From the NCBI RefSeq assembly GCF_030708455.1, contig NZ_JAUYWF010000003.1, positions 297,424-361,423 of the forward strand: a stretch of 64,000 nucleotides of DNA, in the 5' to 3' direction. The notes under the pieces were generated by a model that made no database searches, was not told the origin of the DNA, and saw nothing but the letters and a program-made list of their open reading frames with translations. Numbering within the stretch: the first letter of the stretch is position 1; every line of letters begins with the position of its first letter. The stretch is from Halomonas sp. SSL-5 (lineage in GTDB: Bacteria > Pseudomonadota > Gammaproteobacteria > Pseudomonadales > Halomonadaceae). The position numbers and the translations under genes were made by a program. Below, in pieces: positions 39,269 to 49,841 of this stretch.

Positions 39269-41338
39269 CTAGAAACTCCGCGCCAGGCCGGCGTAGAAGG
39301 TGCGACCCGTCGCGGGTTCGTAGTAGCGCCCCCCGAAGGCATTGATGCGCACGTTCTCGTAGTACGCCTCGTCGAGCAGGTTGCGGACCCCCAGGTTGGC
39401 GCTCAGGCGAGTATCCCCGTCGCCGAGTCGCCAGCCGTCGCCGGCCTTGAGGTTGAACAACCAGTGGTCGTCGATCTTCACCTCGTTGGCATTGTCGGCG
39501 TAGTAGTCGCCGGTGTACTGGGCCTCGAGGCTGGCGAAACGGTCACCGTTGCCGTACCAGGTCAGGGCGTTGTGCCATACCTGCCTCGGCTGCCCCGGCA
39601 GGCGGTTGCCGGTGAAGTCGTTGCTGCCGTCGTCGAATCGGTCGAAGCGGTAGTCGGCCAGCGTCAGGGCACTTGTCAGCCGCCAGGCCAGGGAGAAGCT
39701 CCAGTCCACGCCCAGTTCGATCCCGTCGCGCGAGGTCTTTCCGGCATTCTCGTAGTAGGTCCTGCCGTCGGTGGCCTCGTAGGCGATCAGCTCATCATCG
39801 ACATCGACCGAGAAGGCGACCAGCTCGTAGCGCAGGCCGTTGCCGAAGATGCCGCGCAGGCCGACCTCGCGGTTCAGTGCCTTCTGGGGCTGGACCTCGG
39901 GATTGAAGCCGCCGCGACCGTCGTCACGCGCGAATTCCGTGAAGGTAGGCGTCTCGAAGGCATTGCCGACCGTGGCATAGACCTGATGGTCGGGATGGTA
40001 GCGATAGCTCAGGCCCAGGCTGCCGGTCCATTCGCGGAAGGTGCGCTCGCCGCTGTCGTCGCGACCGTCGTCGAAGAAGCGGTCATCGATGGTCATGCGC
40101 ACCTGGTCGTGACGCAGCCCGGCACTCAGGTCGAGGGCGTCGGTCAGACCCAGTTCGGTCTGCAGGAAGACACCGGCTGAGGTGGCGTTCTGTTGTTCGT
40201 CGGCGGTGATAGCGGTGACCCTGCCCTGGGCATCCACCGAGCGACGGCCGCGGTCGTCCTCCTGCCGGGCCAGGTCGACCCCGGTTACGTACCGCAGCGG
40301 CAGGTCACCGAGGGTGGTCGCGCCGGTATAGTCGGCGCCACCGCCGTAGTAGTCCCGCTCATAGTCGATCAGGCTGCTGCCCGGGAAGGGCAGCTGCTGC
40401 TCGAAGTCGCGGCGGCTGACGAAGCCACGCACATTGACCTCGCCCCCCAGGGCGTCGCGGTCCTCGTAGTGCAACCCGACCAGCTGCTGTGCCACCTCCT
40501 GTCCCGAGTCGAGCTCGATGGCGATGTCACGGGCCTGGCGGGGATCCTCGGCGACCTCGTCCAGGGTCAGGGCGCTGGGATCCTCGGCGGTCGGCATGTC
40601 GAGGACATTGACCAGGGCCGAGAGGGTCCGGTCATCATCCAGGCGGTAGCCGAGCCGGGCATTGAGCAGCCGCTTCTCCACCCGGCTCTGCTCCCGGTAG
40701 CCGTCGAAGTCCAGCGCCGACACGCTGACGCTGTGCACCCAGTTGCCGGATTCCCCGCCACTGCGCACGGCGAGCTTGCGGAAGTCGTCGCTGCCACCCT
40801 GCAGGCGAACGCTGGGCGAGCGACGCACCTCGCTGCCGTCGCCGGTGGTGATGTCGATCACCCCACCCGCGGCGTTGCCGTAGAGCACCGAGGAGGGGCC
40901 GCGGATCACCTCGATGCGCTCGGCGCTGTCGAGGTCCACCGCATCGATCTGGGCCTGGCCATCGGGCAGGGTGTAGGGGATGCCATCGACGCGGATATGC
41001 AGGCCGCGGATGCCGAAGGTCCCGCGCGCGCCGAAGCCCCGGCTGGAAATGCGCTGCCCCTGGGCGAAGTTGTCGCGGTTCTGCAGGAAGACTCCGGGCA
41101 CCCCGTCCAGGGCCTCGTCCAGCCGAACGCCCTGCTGTCCCTGCTGGATCTCGTCGCGGGTCACCGTCGAGACCGCAGAGGGAGTGTCGTACAGACTGCG
41201 CTTCAGCCGCGGTGCGCTGATGGTGATGGTGGGCAGCGTCGAGGCCTCCTCCTGCGAGCGGTCATCGGCGGGCTGAGCCAGGGCCAGCGTGGGGGGCAGG
41301 CAGCCCAGCAGGCACGAGATCCAGGTGCGGTGTCGCAT
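39269..41338 (-). CDS. TonB-dependent outer-membrane receptor
   Basis: A 689-residue protein. A signal peptide ends near LPPTLALAQ. A TonB-box-like STLPTITISAP precedes the plug domain (SLYDTPSAVSTVTRDEIQQG through IEVIRGPSSVLYGNAAGGV). The remainder is a 22-strand barrel type ending in the aromatic signal YAGLARSF. Such receptors import iron-siderophores or other large ligands with TonB energy. No siderophore genes or sigma/anti-sigma pair are adjacent, so the ligand is unknown. A short frame with a good ribosome site lies upstream. Confidence 0.93.
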   Translation of the reverse strand: MRHRTWISCLLGCLPPTLALAQPADDRSQEEASTLPTITISAPRLKRSLYDTPSAVSTVTRDEIQQGQQGVRLDEALDGVPGVFLQNRDNFAQGQRISSRGFGARGTFGIRGLHIRVDGIPYTLPDGQAQIDAVDLDSAERIEVIRGPSSVLYGNAAGGVIDITTGDGSEVRRSPSVRLQGGSDDFRKLAVRSGGESGNWVHSVSVSALDFDGYREQSRVEKRLLNARLGYRLDDDRTLSALVNVLDMPTAEDPSALTLDEVAEDPRQARDIAIELDSGQEVAQQLVGLHYEDRDALGGEVNVRGFVSRRDFEQQLPFPGSSLIDYERDYYGGGADYTGATTLGDLPLRYVTGVDLARQEDDRGRRSVDAQGRVTAITADEQQNATSAGVFLQTELGLTDALDLSAGLRHDQVRMTIDDRFFDDGRDDSGERTFREWTGSLGLSYRYHPDHQVYATVGNAFETPTFTEFARDDGRGGFNPEVQPQKALNREVGLRGIFGNGLRYELVAFSVDVDDELIAYEATDGRTYYENAGKTSRDGIELGVDWSFSLAWRLTSALTLADYRFDRFDDGSNDFTGNRLPGQPRQVWHNALTWYGNGDRFASLEAQYTGDYYADNANEVKIDDHWLFNLKAGDGWRLGDGDTRLSANLGVRNLLDEAYYENVRINAFGGRYYEPATGRTFYAGLARSF

Positions 41339-41362
41339 TCGCGGGGTTCCTTGTCGGTCGGT

Positions 41363-41434
41363 TCAATTGGCGGAATGGCCCAGGCCGGCGACGGAAACCG
41401 CGAGGGTGAGGCGTTTCAGGCGTGCAGGGGACAT
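41363..41434 (-). CDS. Short frame upstream of the TonB receptor (leader peptide or signal-peptide remnant)
   Basis: ATG at 41434 follows AGGAG with good spacing and encodes 23 residues (MSPARLKRLTLAVSVAGLG, then HSAN). The basic start and hydrophobic centre look like a signal peptide. It stops 24 bp before the receptor ATG. It could be a leader that couples translation, or the relic of a former receptor start. I do not recognise it. Confidence 0.35.
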   Translation of the reverse strand: MSPARLKRLTLAVSVAGLGHSAN

Positions 41435-41521
41435 GGCAAGCTCCTGTTTCTGATCTTGTTGTAAACGGGATGCCACCTACCAGCCTAAGAGTTGGGAGAC
41501 AGGCAAGACGATAGATTCTTG

Positions 41522-41722
41522 CTATCGGTTGAGCAGCCAGATCAGTCCCGACAGCACCAGGCTCACCAGGATCATGCTGGTGATGGGGAAGCAGAAGGAC
41601 ATGTTCTCCCGACGCACGGCGATATCGCCGGGTAACTGACCCAGGGGCAGCCGGGAGAGCCAGGGCCAGAGCAGGCCCACGGCGATGATGATCAGGCCGA
41701 TGATGATCAGGGTCCGGTTCAT
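41522..41722 (-). CDS. DUF2905 membrane protein, copy 1
   Basis: A 66-residue protein with two membrane helices separated by the conserved loop PWLSRLPLGQLPGDI. The family is DUF2905, of unknown function. A paralogue with 48 of 66 residues identical by my count lies at 44792-44992 on the same strand; the nitrilase and antiporter genes are between them. Confidence 0.9.
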   Translation of the reverse strand: MNRTLIIIGLIIIAVGLLWPWLSRLPLGQLPGDIAVRRENMSFCFPITSMILVSLVLSGLIWLLNR

Positions 41723-41772
41723 GGTCTCTACTGCAGTCTATCCTCGAAATTCGTGAAGTGCTGATCATCGGC

Positions 41773-42714
41773 TCAGGAGTCGGTAAACACTGCCGGAGTC
41801 TGTGGCGTGCGATTCACCGTTAGCGAAAAGATATCCGGGCGGCCATAGTGTCCCGCTACGTCGAGGGAGCGTCTTGCCCGAAGGGCCGACTCGATCTCGA
41901 CCTCGGCATATAGGATTCCCTTCTCGCGGTTCAAGGGACCGGCTGTCACCTCGCCAGAAGGAGCGATGACTACGGCATTGCCCACATTGATCCACTCTTC
42001 CGGTGTATAGAGCCTGTCGCGCTCGGGAAAGTCGTCGGGGAGATCCTTGCCCTGGATGGCGGTGGCAGTGCCGATGACCCAGCAGCCGCCTTCCTTGGCG
42101 ATATGGCGAAGGGTCGCCAGGCTGACATCACTCGAGTCCCAGGTCGGATTAATAAAAATCTCCATGGCCTGGCTGTAGAGGGCATGGCGTGCCAGCGGCA
42201 TGTAGCACTCCCAGCAGATCAGGCTGCCGATCCGCCCGGCGGGCGTGTCGACCACCCTGAGCCCGCTGCCATCACCCATGCCCCACACCATGCGTTCGGG
42301 GTTGGTAGGCATCAGCTTGCGGTGATGGTTGAGCAGCGAACCCTCCGGGCCGATCACCACGACGCTGTTGAACAGGGTAGTGCCACTGTAACGGCGGTCG
42401 ATCTCGTTGATGCCTAACACCAGCGTTAGGCCAAGGCGAGCGGCGGCATCCTGAAGGGGAGCCAGGTGATCGGCATCGAGGTCTACCGCGTTCGCGCGCA
42501 GCTGGGCATGGAGTTCGCTGGATAGCGCCATGTCGCCGCCGGGCTTGAGGCGCCAGATCCAGGTCGGATAGCCGGATATATAGGCCTCCGGAAATACCAG
42601 CAGGGTCGCACCTGCCGATGCGGCCTCGTCAATAGCATCGAGTATGACAGCGATGGTGGCATCTCGATGGAGCATGACCGGTGGTTTCTGAATGACGGCA
42701 ACCCTGATAACCAT
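41773..42714 (-). CDS. Carbon-nitrogen hydrolase, nitrilase-type
   Basis: A 313-residue nitrilase-superfamily enzyme. The triad is Glu43 in VFPEAYISGYP, Lys133 in NHHRKLMPT, and Cys167 in LICWECYMPLARH. ICWExYMPLAR is typical of true nitrilases, which convert nitriles to acids and ammonia; an amidase role is possible. Base composition is lower than its neighbours: 42121-42180 is 30/60 G+C by my count, against 43/60 in a sample of the antiporter gene (43621-43680). This suggests later acquisition. Confidence 0.88.
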   Translation of the reverse strand: MVIRVAVIQKPPVMLHRDATIAVILDAIDEAASAGATLLVFPEAYISGYPTWIWRLKPGGDMALSSELHAQLRANAVDLDADHLAPLQDAAARLGLTLVLGINEIDRRYSGTTLFNSVVVIGPEGSLLNHHRKLMPTNPERMVWGMGDGSGLRVVDTPAGRIGSLICWECYMPLARHALYSQAMEIFINPTWDSSDVSLATLRHIAKEGGCWVIGTATAIQGKDLPDDFPERDRLYTPEEWINVGNAVVIAPSGEVTAGPLNREKGILYAEVEIESALRARRSLDVAGHYGRPDIFSLTVNRTPQTPAVFTDS

Positions 42715-42912
42715 GACCGGTAACCTCGTGGATGGTGCAGCAGGTGCGCATCACCCATTGGAAATGCTGAGCCAGTGGAGGCCCTAGATCATCACCGGCT
42801 CGGGCGCAGGGCGAGTCAGGAAGGCGCTGATATCATGCATAACCCCCGATGGGGCGATGCACGACGCATTCTCTCAGTATAGGTAGAGATGTTGACAATC
42901 ACCTTCCGTCGA

Positions 42913-44712
42913 TCAGAACGCCGGCGACGTCGGATCGATCAGGCAGATGACCGTCTCGCCCGGCTGCGGATCGAGCTCGGCGCGATCGCTGGCTACCCGC
43001 ACATGCTCGTTGGCGTCGAGGCAGAAGAGCGCCAGCAGGCGGTCGTCGTGGTCGCGGCGATAGGCGGCGAAGTCGTGGCCTTCATGCAGTCGCGCCACGC
43101 GCACCTCGGCGCCGCGGGCCACCCGGCTGGCCAGGTCGGCCCAGCTGACCTTCTCCCCGAACAGGCGCGGCAGCTCGGCGAGGTCCTGGGGGCGCTGGCG
43201 CTCGGCCTGGTCGTCGCGCCTGGCCTCGAGGCGAAACACCCGGCCCGGCTCGAACTGTTCGGCGAAGTGCAGGGCGGCCAGGTCGTTGGTCTCGCGATAA
43301 GGCGAGAGCGGCAGGAAATGGCCAAGGCCGGTGAGCTCCAGGTGGCTCTCGGCGTGCTCCGAGTGGGGCTTGCCATAATAGACCGGCAGCCCCGCCATGC
43401 GCGCCGCCTCCAGCGCCTCACGGTCGGTATCGGCCAGGCGCACCGCGAAGCCGGCCTGCTGCAGGGCCAGGGCGATGGCGCGGGCCACGGGGTTGGCGCC
43501 GAGGATCAAGAAGCCACTGGGCGGCGGCGTCATCACCCCCAGCGCCCGGGCGATGGGGCGTGACAGCAGGCTCTGGATCACCACGGTGGCGATGATCACC
43601 AGGAAAGTGACCGGCACCAGCATCTCGGCGCCCTCCACGCCCTGCTCCTCCAGCTTCAGCGCGAACAGCGAGGCCACCGCGGCGGCGACGATACCGCGCG
43701 GGGAGATCCAGGCCAGCAGCGCCTTCTCCTTGAGATCGAGGCCGCTGCCCAGGGTGCAGAACCACACCGCCAGGGGGCGGGCGACCAGCATCAGCACGCC
43801 GAGGTACACCCAGGCGGGCCAGCCGAGCAGGGCGAGCTGGTCCAGCCGCAGTCGGGCGGCCAGCAGGATGAAGAGCCCGGAGATCAGCAGGACCGTCAGC
43901 GTCTCCTTGAACTCGATGATCGGCTCGGTGGGTACCCGTTTCATGTTGGCCAGCCAGGCGCCCATCACGGTAACGGTGAGCAGCCCCGATTCATGGAACA
44001 GCTGGTTGGAGAGGGTGAAGAGCACCAGCATAACCATCAGGGTGCCGAAGCTGTGCAGCTGGCGCGGCAGCCAGTGGTGGCGCAGCACGCAGCCCCACAG
44101 GTAGCCGCCGGCACCGCCCAGGCCGAAGCCGATCGCCAGGGTGAAGCCGAACAGCGCCAGGGTGTGGGTGAAGGGGTCGCCTGCCGAGCCGATGACCACG
44201 AATTCGTAGACCAGTACGGCGCCGATGGCGCCCACCGGGTCGATGAGGATGCCCTCCCAGCGCAGGATCCGGGAGAGCGATTCCCTGGCGCGAAGGGTCT
44301 TGAGCAGTGGCAGCACCACCGTGGGGCCGGTGACCACCAGCAGGGCGCCGAGCACGCTGGCCATGCCCCAGGGCAGGTCGAGCAGCCAGTGGGCGGCCAG
44401 GGCGCTGACCACGGCGGTGATCAGCGCTCCCCAGGTCACCAGGCGGCGCACCGTATGGCCGTGGCCGCGCAACTCGCCGAGGTTCAGGGTCAGGCTGCCC
44501 TCGAATAGGATCACCGCCACGGCCAGCGAGACCAGCGGGAAGAGCAGGTCGCCGAGCAGGGCATCCGGGTCGAGCAGGCCGCTTGCCGGCCCCACCAGGA
44601 TGCCGGTGACCAGCAGCGGCAAGATGGCGGGCACCCTCAGGCGCCAGGCGAGCCACTGGCAGGCGAGGGAGAGCAGGCCGATGCCGGTGAGGAGTACGGC
44701 GGGGCTGTCCAT
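42913..44712 (-). CDS. Cation:proton antiporter (CPA1-like) with nucleotide-binding C-terminus
   Basis: A 599-residue protein. About twelve membrane helices fill residues 1 to about 390, including LFEGSLTLNLGELRG, VTGPTVVLPLLK, and the acidic-residue region WEGILIDPVGAIGAVLVYE. A Rossmann-like TrkA-N-type domain begins near residue 400 (FLILGANPVARAIALAL). It is likely to exchange Na+ or K+ for protons, useful for a halophile. The exact ion and the role of the cytoplasmic domain are not readable here. Confidence 0.88.
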   Translation of the reverse strand: MDSPAVLLTGIGLLSLACQWLAWRLRVPAILPLLVTGILVGPASGLLDPDALLGDLLFPLVSLAVAVILFEGSLTLNLGELRGHGHTVRRLVTWGALITAVVSALAAHWLLDLPWGMASVLGALLVVTGPTVVLPLLKTLRARESLSRILRWEGILIDPVGAIGAVLVYEFVVIGSAGDPFTHTLALFGFTLAIGFGLGGAGGYLWGCVLRHHWLPRQLHSFGTLMVMLVLFTLSNQLFHESGLLTVTVMGAWLANMKRVPTEPIIEFKETLTVLLISGLFILLAARLRLDQLALLGWPAWVYLGVLMLVARPLAVWFCTLGSGLDLKEKALLAWISPRGIVAAAVASLFALKLEEQGVEGAEMLVPVTFLVIIATVVIQSLLSRPIARALGVMTPPPSGFLILGANPVARAIALALQQAGFAVRLADTDREALEAARMAGLPVYYGKPHSEHAESHLELTGLGHFLPLSPYRETNDLAALHFAEQFEPGRVFRLEARRDDQAERQRPQDLAELPRLFGEKVSWADLASRVARGAEVRVARLHEGHDFAAYRRDHDDRLLALFCLDANEHVRVASDRAELDPQPGETVICLIDPTSPAF

Positions 44713-44791
44713 GGTGAGGCTCCAGGCTGGGGACCAGTCTGCAGATTAGCCACTACCGATTAGGCGCACAATCGCGGCCGTCGTGCCGGGT

Positions 44792-44992
44792 TCAGCGCTG
44801 GAAGAGCCAGAGGAGCGCCGAGACCAGAAGGCTCACCAGGATCATGGTGGTGATCGGGAAGTAGAACGAGACGTTATCGCGGCGGATCACGATATCGCCC
44901 GGCAGGTGGCCGAGGGGCAATCTCGACAGCCAGGGCCACAGCAGCCCGATGGCGACGATCAGCAGTCCGACGAGGATCAGGGTGCGGTTCAT
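44792..44992 (-). CDS. DUF2905 membrane protein, copy 2
   Basis: A 66-residue paralogue of the protein at 41522-41722, with the same two helices and loop PWLSRLPLGHLPGDI. It starts at the ATG at 44992. Most differences are conservative (Ile/Val/Leu, Glu/Asp, Ser/Thr), which points to purifying selection on both copies. The function is unknown. Confidence 0.9.
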   Translation of the reverse strand: MNRTLILVGLLIVAIGLLWPWLSRLPLGHLPGDIVIRRDNVSFYFPITTMILVSLLVSALLWLFQR

Positions 44993-45064
44993 GCCTCTGG
45001 CCTCCTGTCGCGACACACGCAAGGTGGGAGGCCCGCCGGCCGAGCCGGCGGGCGAGGGGTGGCG

Positions 45065-48000
45065 CTATCGGCCCTGCCTGAGCACCGTCAGCAGCGCCTG
45101 CAGCGGGTGCGGCAGGGTCGTCTCCGACAGGCGCTTCACCTGGCTGCGACAGGAGTAGCCGGTGGCGAGCAGACGGCCCCGGTTGGACGCGTCCTCCACC
45201 ACCGGCTGCCACGACTGGGCATAGATGGTCTTCGATGTCTCGAGGTTGCGCGCCTCGTGGCCGTAGGTGCCGGACATGCCGCAACAGCCGGTCGCGACCA
45301 GTTCGAGCTCCAGGCCAAAGGCGGCGAACAGCTGCTGCCAGGCCTTCGGGCTGCCCGGGGCGTTGGTGGCCTCGGTGCAGTGGGAGAGCAGCCGGAACCC
45401 CGGGTCCTCCAGGTTCAGGCCGCGAGGTGCCAGGGTGTTGGCCCGGGTCACCAGCCACTCCTGGAGCAGCAGCACCTCGGGCACGGCGTCGGCACCCAGG
45501 GCCTTCACGTACTCCTGGCGATAGGCCAGGGTCATGGCCGGGTCGATGCCCACCAGGGGCACGCCGAACTCGGCCAAGGCGCGCAGCCGCCTGGCCTGCT
45601 TCGCGGCGGTACGCTCGAAGGCACCCAGGAAGCCCTGCACGTTGAGCGGCTTGCCGTTGGGGGAGAAGGGCGCCACGAATACCTTGATATCCAGCCGGCT
45701 GAGCAGTTCGACGATATCCATCACCAGCCGGGCCTCGAAGTAGCTGGTGAAGGCGTCCTGGACGATCACCACACTGCGCGCCTTCTGGGCATCGGTGAGC
45801 AGGCCCAGCGAGGTGGGCGTCGCTTCGGCGACGCCCCAGGCCGCCAGCTGCTTTCTCAGGCTGGCGCGGGAGAGCGTCGGGCTGTCCACCATGCCGACGG
45901 GGCCGGCCAGCAGGCGCTCCACCAGGCGATTGCCCAGGGCCGCATTATAGAGCGGGGCGAGACGCGACAGGGCCGGGATTATGAACTCCAGGCCGCCGAT
46001 CAGGTAGTCGCGCACCGGGCGCAGGTAGCGGCCGTGATAGACCTCGAGGAACTGCGCGCGCGAGTCGGGCACGTTGACCTTGATCGGGCACTGGCCGGCG
46101 CAGGACTTGCAGGCCAGGCAGCCGGCCATGGCGTCGTAGACCTCGTGGGAGAAGTCCTCCTCGCCGCGCCGCCTGGCCAGGGTGTTCCTGAGCCGCCTGG
46201 GGAAGTCCTTGACGAAGCCCCAGGCGCCCTCGGCCTTCTTCTTTCGTGCCTCCTCGATCAGGTCGACGCCGGCCTCGCCCTGCAGGCGCAGCCACTCGCG
46301 GATCAGGCTGGCGCGCCCCTTGGGGGAGTGGATGCGGTCGCGGGTGGCCTTCCATGACGGGCACATGGCGTCATCGGGGTCATAGTTGTAGCAGGCGCCG
46401 TTGCCGTTGCAGTAGACGGTGGCGGCGTGGGCCTGCCACACCCGCTCGTCGATGGTGCGATCCAGCTGGCCGCGAGTGGGCACGCCATCGATGGTCAGCA
46501 GCCCCGGGTCGACCCACTTGACGGTCTCCGCCTGATCGGCGGCGCTGGCTTGCGAGGTTGCTCCCGCGGGGTCGGGCGGGATAGAAGAGGCAATACCCGC
46601 GGCCTCGGGCGGGTTAGCGAAAGGCGTCGCGATCTTGCCGGGGTTCAACTGGTTATGGGGATCAAAGGCCGCCTTGATCCGCTGCAGGCTGGGGTAGAGC
46701 TCGCCGAAGAACCTGGGCGCATACTCCGAGCGTACCCCCTTGCCGTGCTCCCCCCACAGCAGGCCGCCGTATTTCCGGGTCAGTTCGGCCACCTCGTCGG
46801 AGACCTCGCGAATCAGCCGTTCCTGTGCGGGGTCCTTCATGTCGATGGCCGGGCGCACGTGCAGCACCCCGGCATCCACGTGGCCGAACATGCCGTACGC
46901 AAGGCCCCGGGCGTCGAGGGCGGCGCGGAACTCGGCGATGAAGTCGGCGAGGTGCTCCGGGGGCACCGCGGTGTCCTCCACGAAGGGGATGGGGCGTTTC
47001 TCGCCCTTGGCGTTCCCGAGCAGGCCCACGGCGCGCTTGCGCATGGCGTAGACCCGCTTGATGGCATCGCGCCCCTCGGCCAGGGTGAAACCCAGGCGCT
47101 CGACGCCGCGGTCGCTCTCCAGGTGGCGACAGAAGGCCGCGACGCGCTCGCCAAGGCGCTCGGGGTCATCGTCGTTGAACTCCACCAGGTTGATGCCGCG
47201 CACCGGGGTCTCGCCGCCGGGGAAGAACTCGGCGACGCTGTCCCAGACGAAGTCCTCCATGGCGAGCATCAGCACCCGGTCGTCCACCGTCTCGATGGAG
47301 GTGGGCGTGGCGTCGCTCGCCATGAGCGCCTTGGCGTCGCGCAGGGCGTCCATGAAGCCGGCGTAGCGCACGTTGACCAGGGTGGAGTGCCCGGGGATCG
47401 GCAGCACGTTGAGTACCGCCTCGTCGAGCAGGCCCAGCGAGCCCTCGGCGCCGCACAGCAGGCTGGTCATGTCCAGCCGGCCCTGGTCATCGCGCAGGTG
47501 CGCCAGGTCGTAGCCGGTCAGGCAGCGGTTGAGAGGCGGGAACTTCTCGGCGATCAGCCCGCCCTGGGTGTCGATGATCTCCCGGGCCGTGCGGAAGGCA
47601 CGGCCGGTGGCGTCCTGGCGGGCGCACAGCGTCTCGAGCTCGGCGTCCTCCACCGGGCGGCCGGTGAGGCGCTCGCCGCCCAGCAGCAGCATCTCGAGCT
47701 CGAGCACGTGGTTGCGGGTCTTGCCGTACTCGCAGCTGCCCTGGCCGCTGGCGTCGGTTGCGATCATGCCGCCGATGGTGGCGCGGTTGGAGGTCGAGAG
47801 GTCGGGGGCGAAGAACAGCCCGTGAGGCTTGAGCGCCGCGTTGAGCTGGTCCTTGACCACGCCGGCCTGGACCCGCACCCGGCGGTTCTCGACGTCGATC
47901 TCGAGAATCTGGTTCATGTGCCGGGAGACGTCCACCACCAGGCCGTCGGTGAGCGACTGACCGTTGGTGCCGGTGCCGCCTCCCCGGGGGGTGAGCACCA

Positions 48001-48250
48001 CGCGGCGATGCTCGACCTGGCCGGCCAGGTGGGCGATGCGCTGCAGGTCTTCGCCGTGGCGGGGAAAGAGCACCGCCTGGGGCAGGCGCTGGTAGATGGA
48101 GTTGTCGGTGGCCAGCACCGTGCGGTCGGCGTAGTCCGGGGCGATCTCGCCCTCGAAACCGGCCGCCGCGAGTGCCTCGAGGAAGCGCAGATAGGGTGCG
48201 GCAAGCCCGGGGGCGGTGCCGGCGTCGGTGGTGTCCAATCGAGCGATCAT
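45065..48250 (-). CDS. ydiJ: FAD/Fe-S dehydrogenase, YdiJ type (probable D-2-hydroxyglutarate dehydrogenase)
   Basis: A protein of about 1061 residues. The N-terminal half is a D-lactate-dehydrogenase-like FAD domain (GGGTGTNGQSLTDGLVVDVS). Two Fe-S regions follow: CNGNGACYNYDPDDAMCPS and CLACKSCAGQCPIKVNVPD. The C-terminal cysteine-rich part has TGCCGMSGTYGHEA. This arrangement is that of E. coli YdiJ, shown to oxidise D-2-hydroxyglutarate; another 2-hydroxyacid is possible. In-frame ATG at 48256 and TTG at 48262 are alternative starts; none has a clear ribosome site. Confidence 0.85.
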   Translation of the reverse strand: MIARLDTTDAGTAPGLAAPYLRFLEALAAAGFEGEIAPDYADRTVLATDNSIYQRLPQAVLFPRHGEDLQRIAHLAGQVEHRRVVLTPRGGGTGTNGQSLTDGLVVDVSRHMNQILEIDVENRRVRVQAGVVKDQLNAALKPHGLFFAPDLSTSNRATIGGMIATDASGQGSCEYGKTRNHVLELEMLLLGGERLTGRPVEDAELETLCARQDATGRAFRTAREIIDTQGGLIAEKFPPLNRCLTGYDLAHLRDDQGRLDMTSLLCGAEGSLGLLDEAVLNVLPIPGHSTLVNVRYAGFMDALRDAKALMASDATPTSIETVDDRVLMLAMEDFVWDSVAEFFPGGETPVRGINLVEFNDDDPERLGERVAAFCRHLESDRGVERLGFTLAEGRDAIKRVYAMRKRAVGLLGNAKGEKRPIPFVEDTAVPPEHLADFIAEFRAALDARGLAYGMFGHVDAGVLHVRPAIDMKDPAQERLIREVSDEVAELTRKYGGLLWGEHGKGVRSEYAPRFFGELYPSLQRIKAAFDPHNQLNPGKIATPFANPPEAAGIASSIPPDPAGATSQASAADQAETVKWVDPGLLTIDGVPTRGQLDRTIDERVWQAHAATVYCNGNGACYNYDPDDAMCPSWKATRDRIHSPKGRASLIREWLRLQGEAGVDLIEEARKKKAEGAWGFVKDFPRRLRNTLARRRGEEDFSHEVYDAMAGCLACKSCAGQCPIKVNVPDSRAQFLEVYHGRYLRPVRDYLIGGLEFIIPALSRLAPLYNAALGNRLVERLLAGPVGMVDSPTLSRASLRKQLAAWGVAEATPTSLGLLTDAQKARSVVIVQDAFTSYFEARLVMDIVELLSRLDIKVFVAPFSPNGKPLNVQGFLGAFERTAAKQARRLRALAEFGVPLVGIDPAMTLAYRQEYVKALGADAVPEVLLLQEWLVTRANTLAPRGLNLEDPGFRLLSHCTEATNAPGSPKAWQQLFAAFGLELELVATGCCGMSGTYGHEARNLETSKTIYAQSWQPVVEDASNRGRLLATGYSCRSQVKRLSETTLPHPLQALLTVLRQGR

Positions 48251-48274
48251 GGGCATCTTCAAGGGGAAGCGTGA

Positions 48275-49708
<1,434 letters not shown>

Positions 49709-49731
49709 TCTCGCCCCAGTGCTACGCTGCA

Positions 49732-49760
49732 CCGAACCCCCGCCGCCGGCGGGGGTTCGG
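49732..49760 (+). terminator. Stem-loop downstream of serS
   Basis: A perfect 13-bp stem (CCGAACCCCCGCC and its complement) with a 3-base loop, 24 bp after serS. There is no T-run, so it is a probable but not certain terminator. Confidence 0.6.
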
Positions 49761-49841
49761 CGTTAGTGAGAGGTGGCTGTCGATTGTTGCGGGGCCAGCC
49801 AGGGGGCATGATGGAGGCCATCAACGGCTTGGGAGATGCTG

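Noticed and set aside
41509..41527. CGATAG-7-CTATCG inverted repeat as a Fur box for the TonB receptor
   Set aside because: It does not match the Fur consensus and overlaps the DUF2905 stop codon; more likely a weak transcription end or chance.
45065..48250. Calling the large FAD/Fe-S protein D-lactate dehydrogenase or glycolate oxidase
   Set aside because: The fused Fe-S and CCG regions and the GCCGMSGTYGHEA motif fit YdiJ better; the substrate assignment remains tentative.
46427..48274. A 615-codon plus-strand frame opposite ydiJ
   Set aside because: It is antisense to a well-conserved multi-domain enzyme; its composition is that of a GC-rich shadow frame, with no ribosome site.
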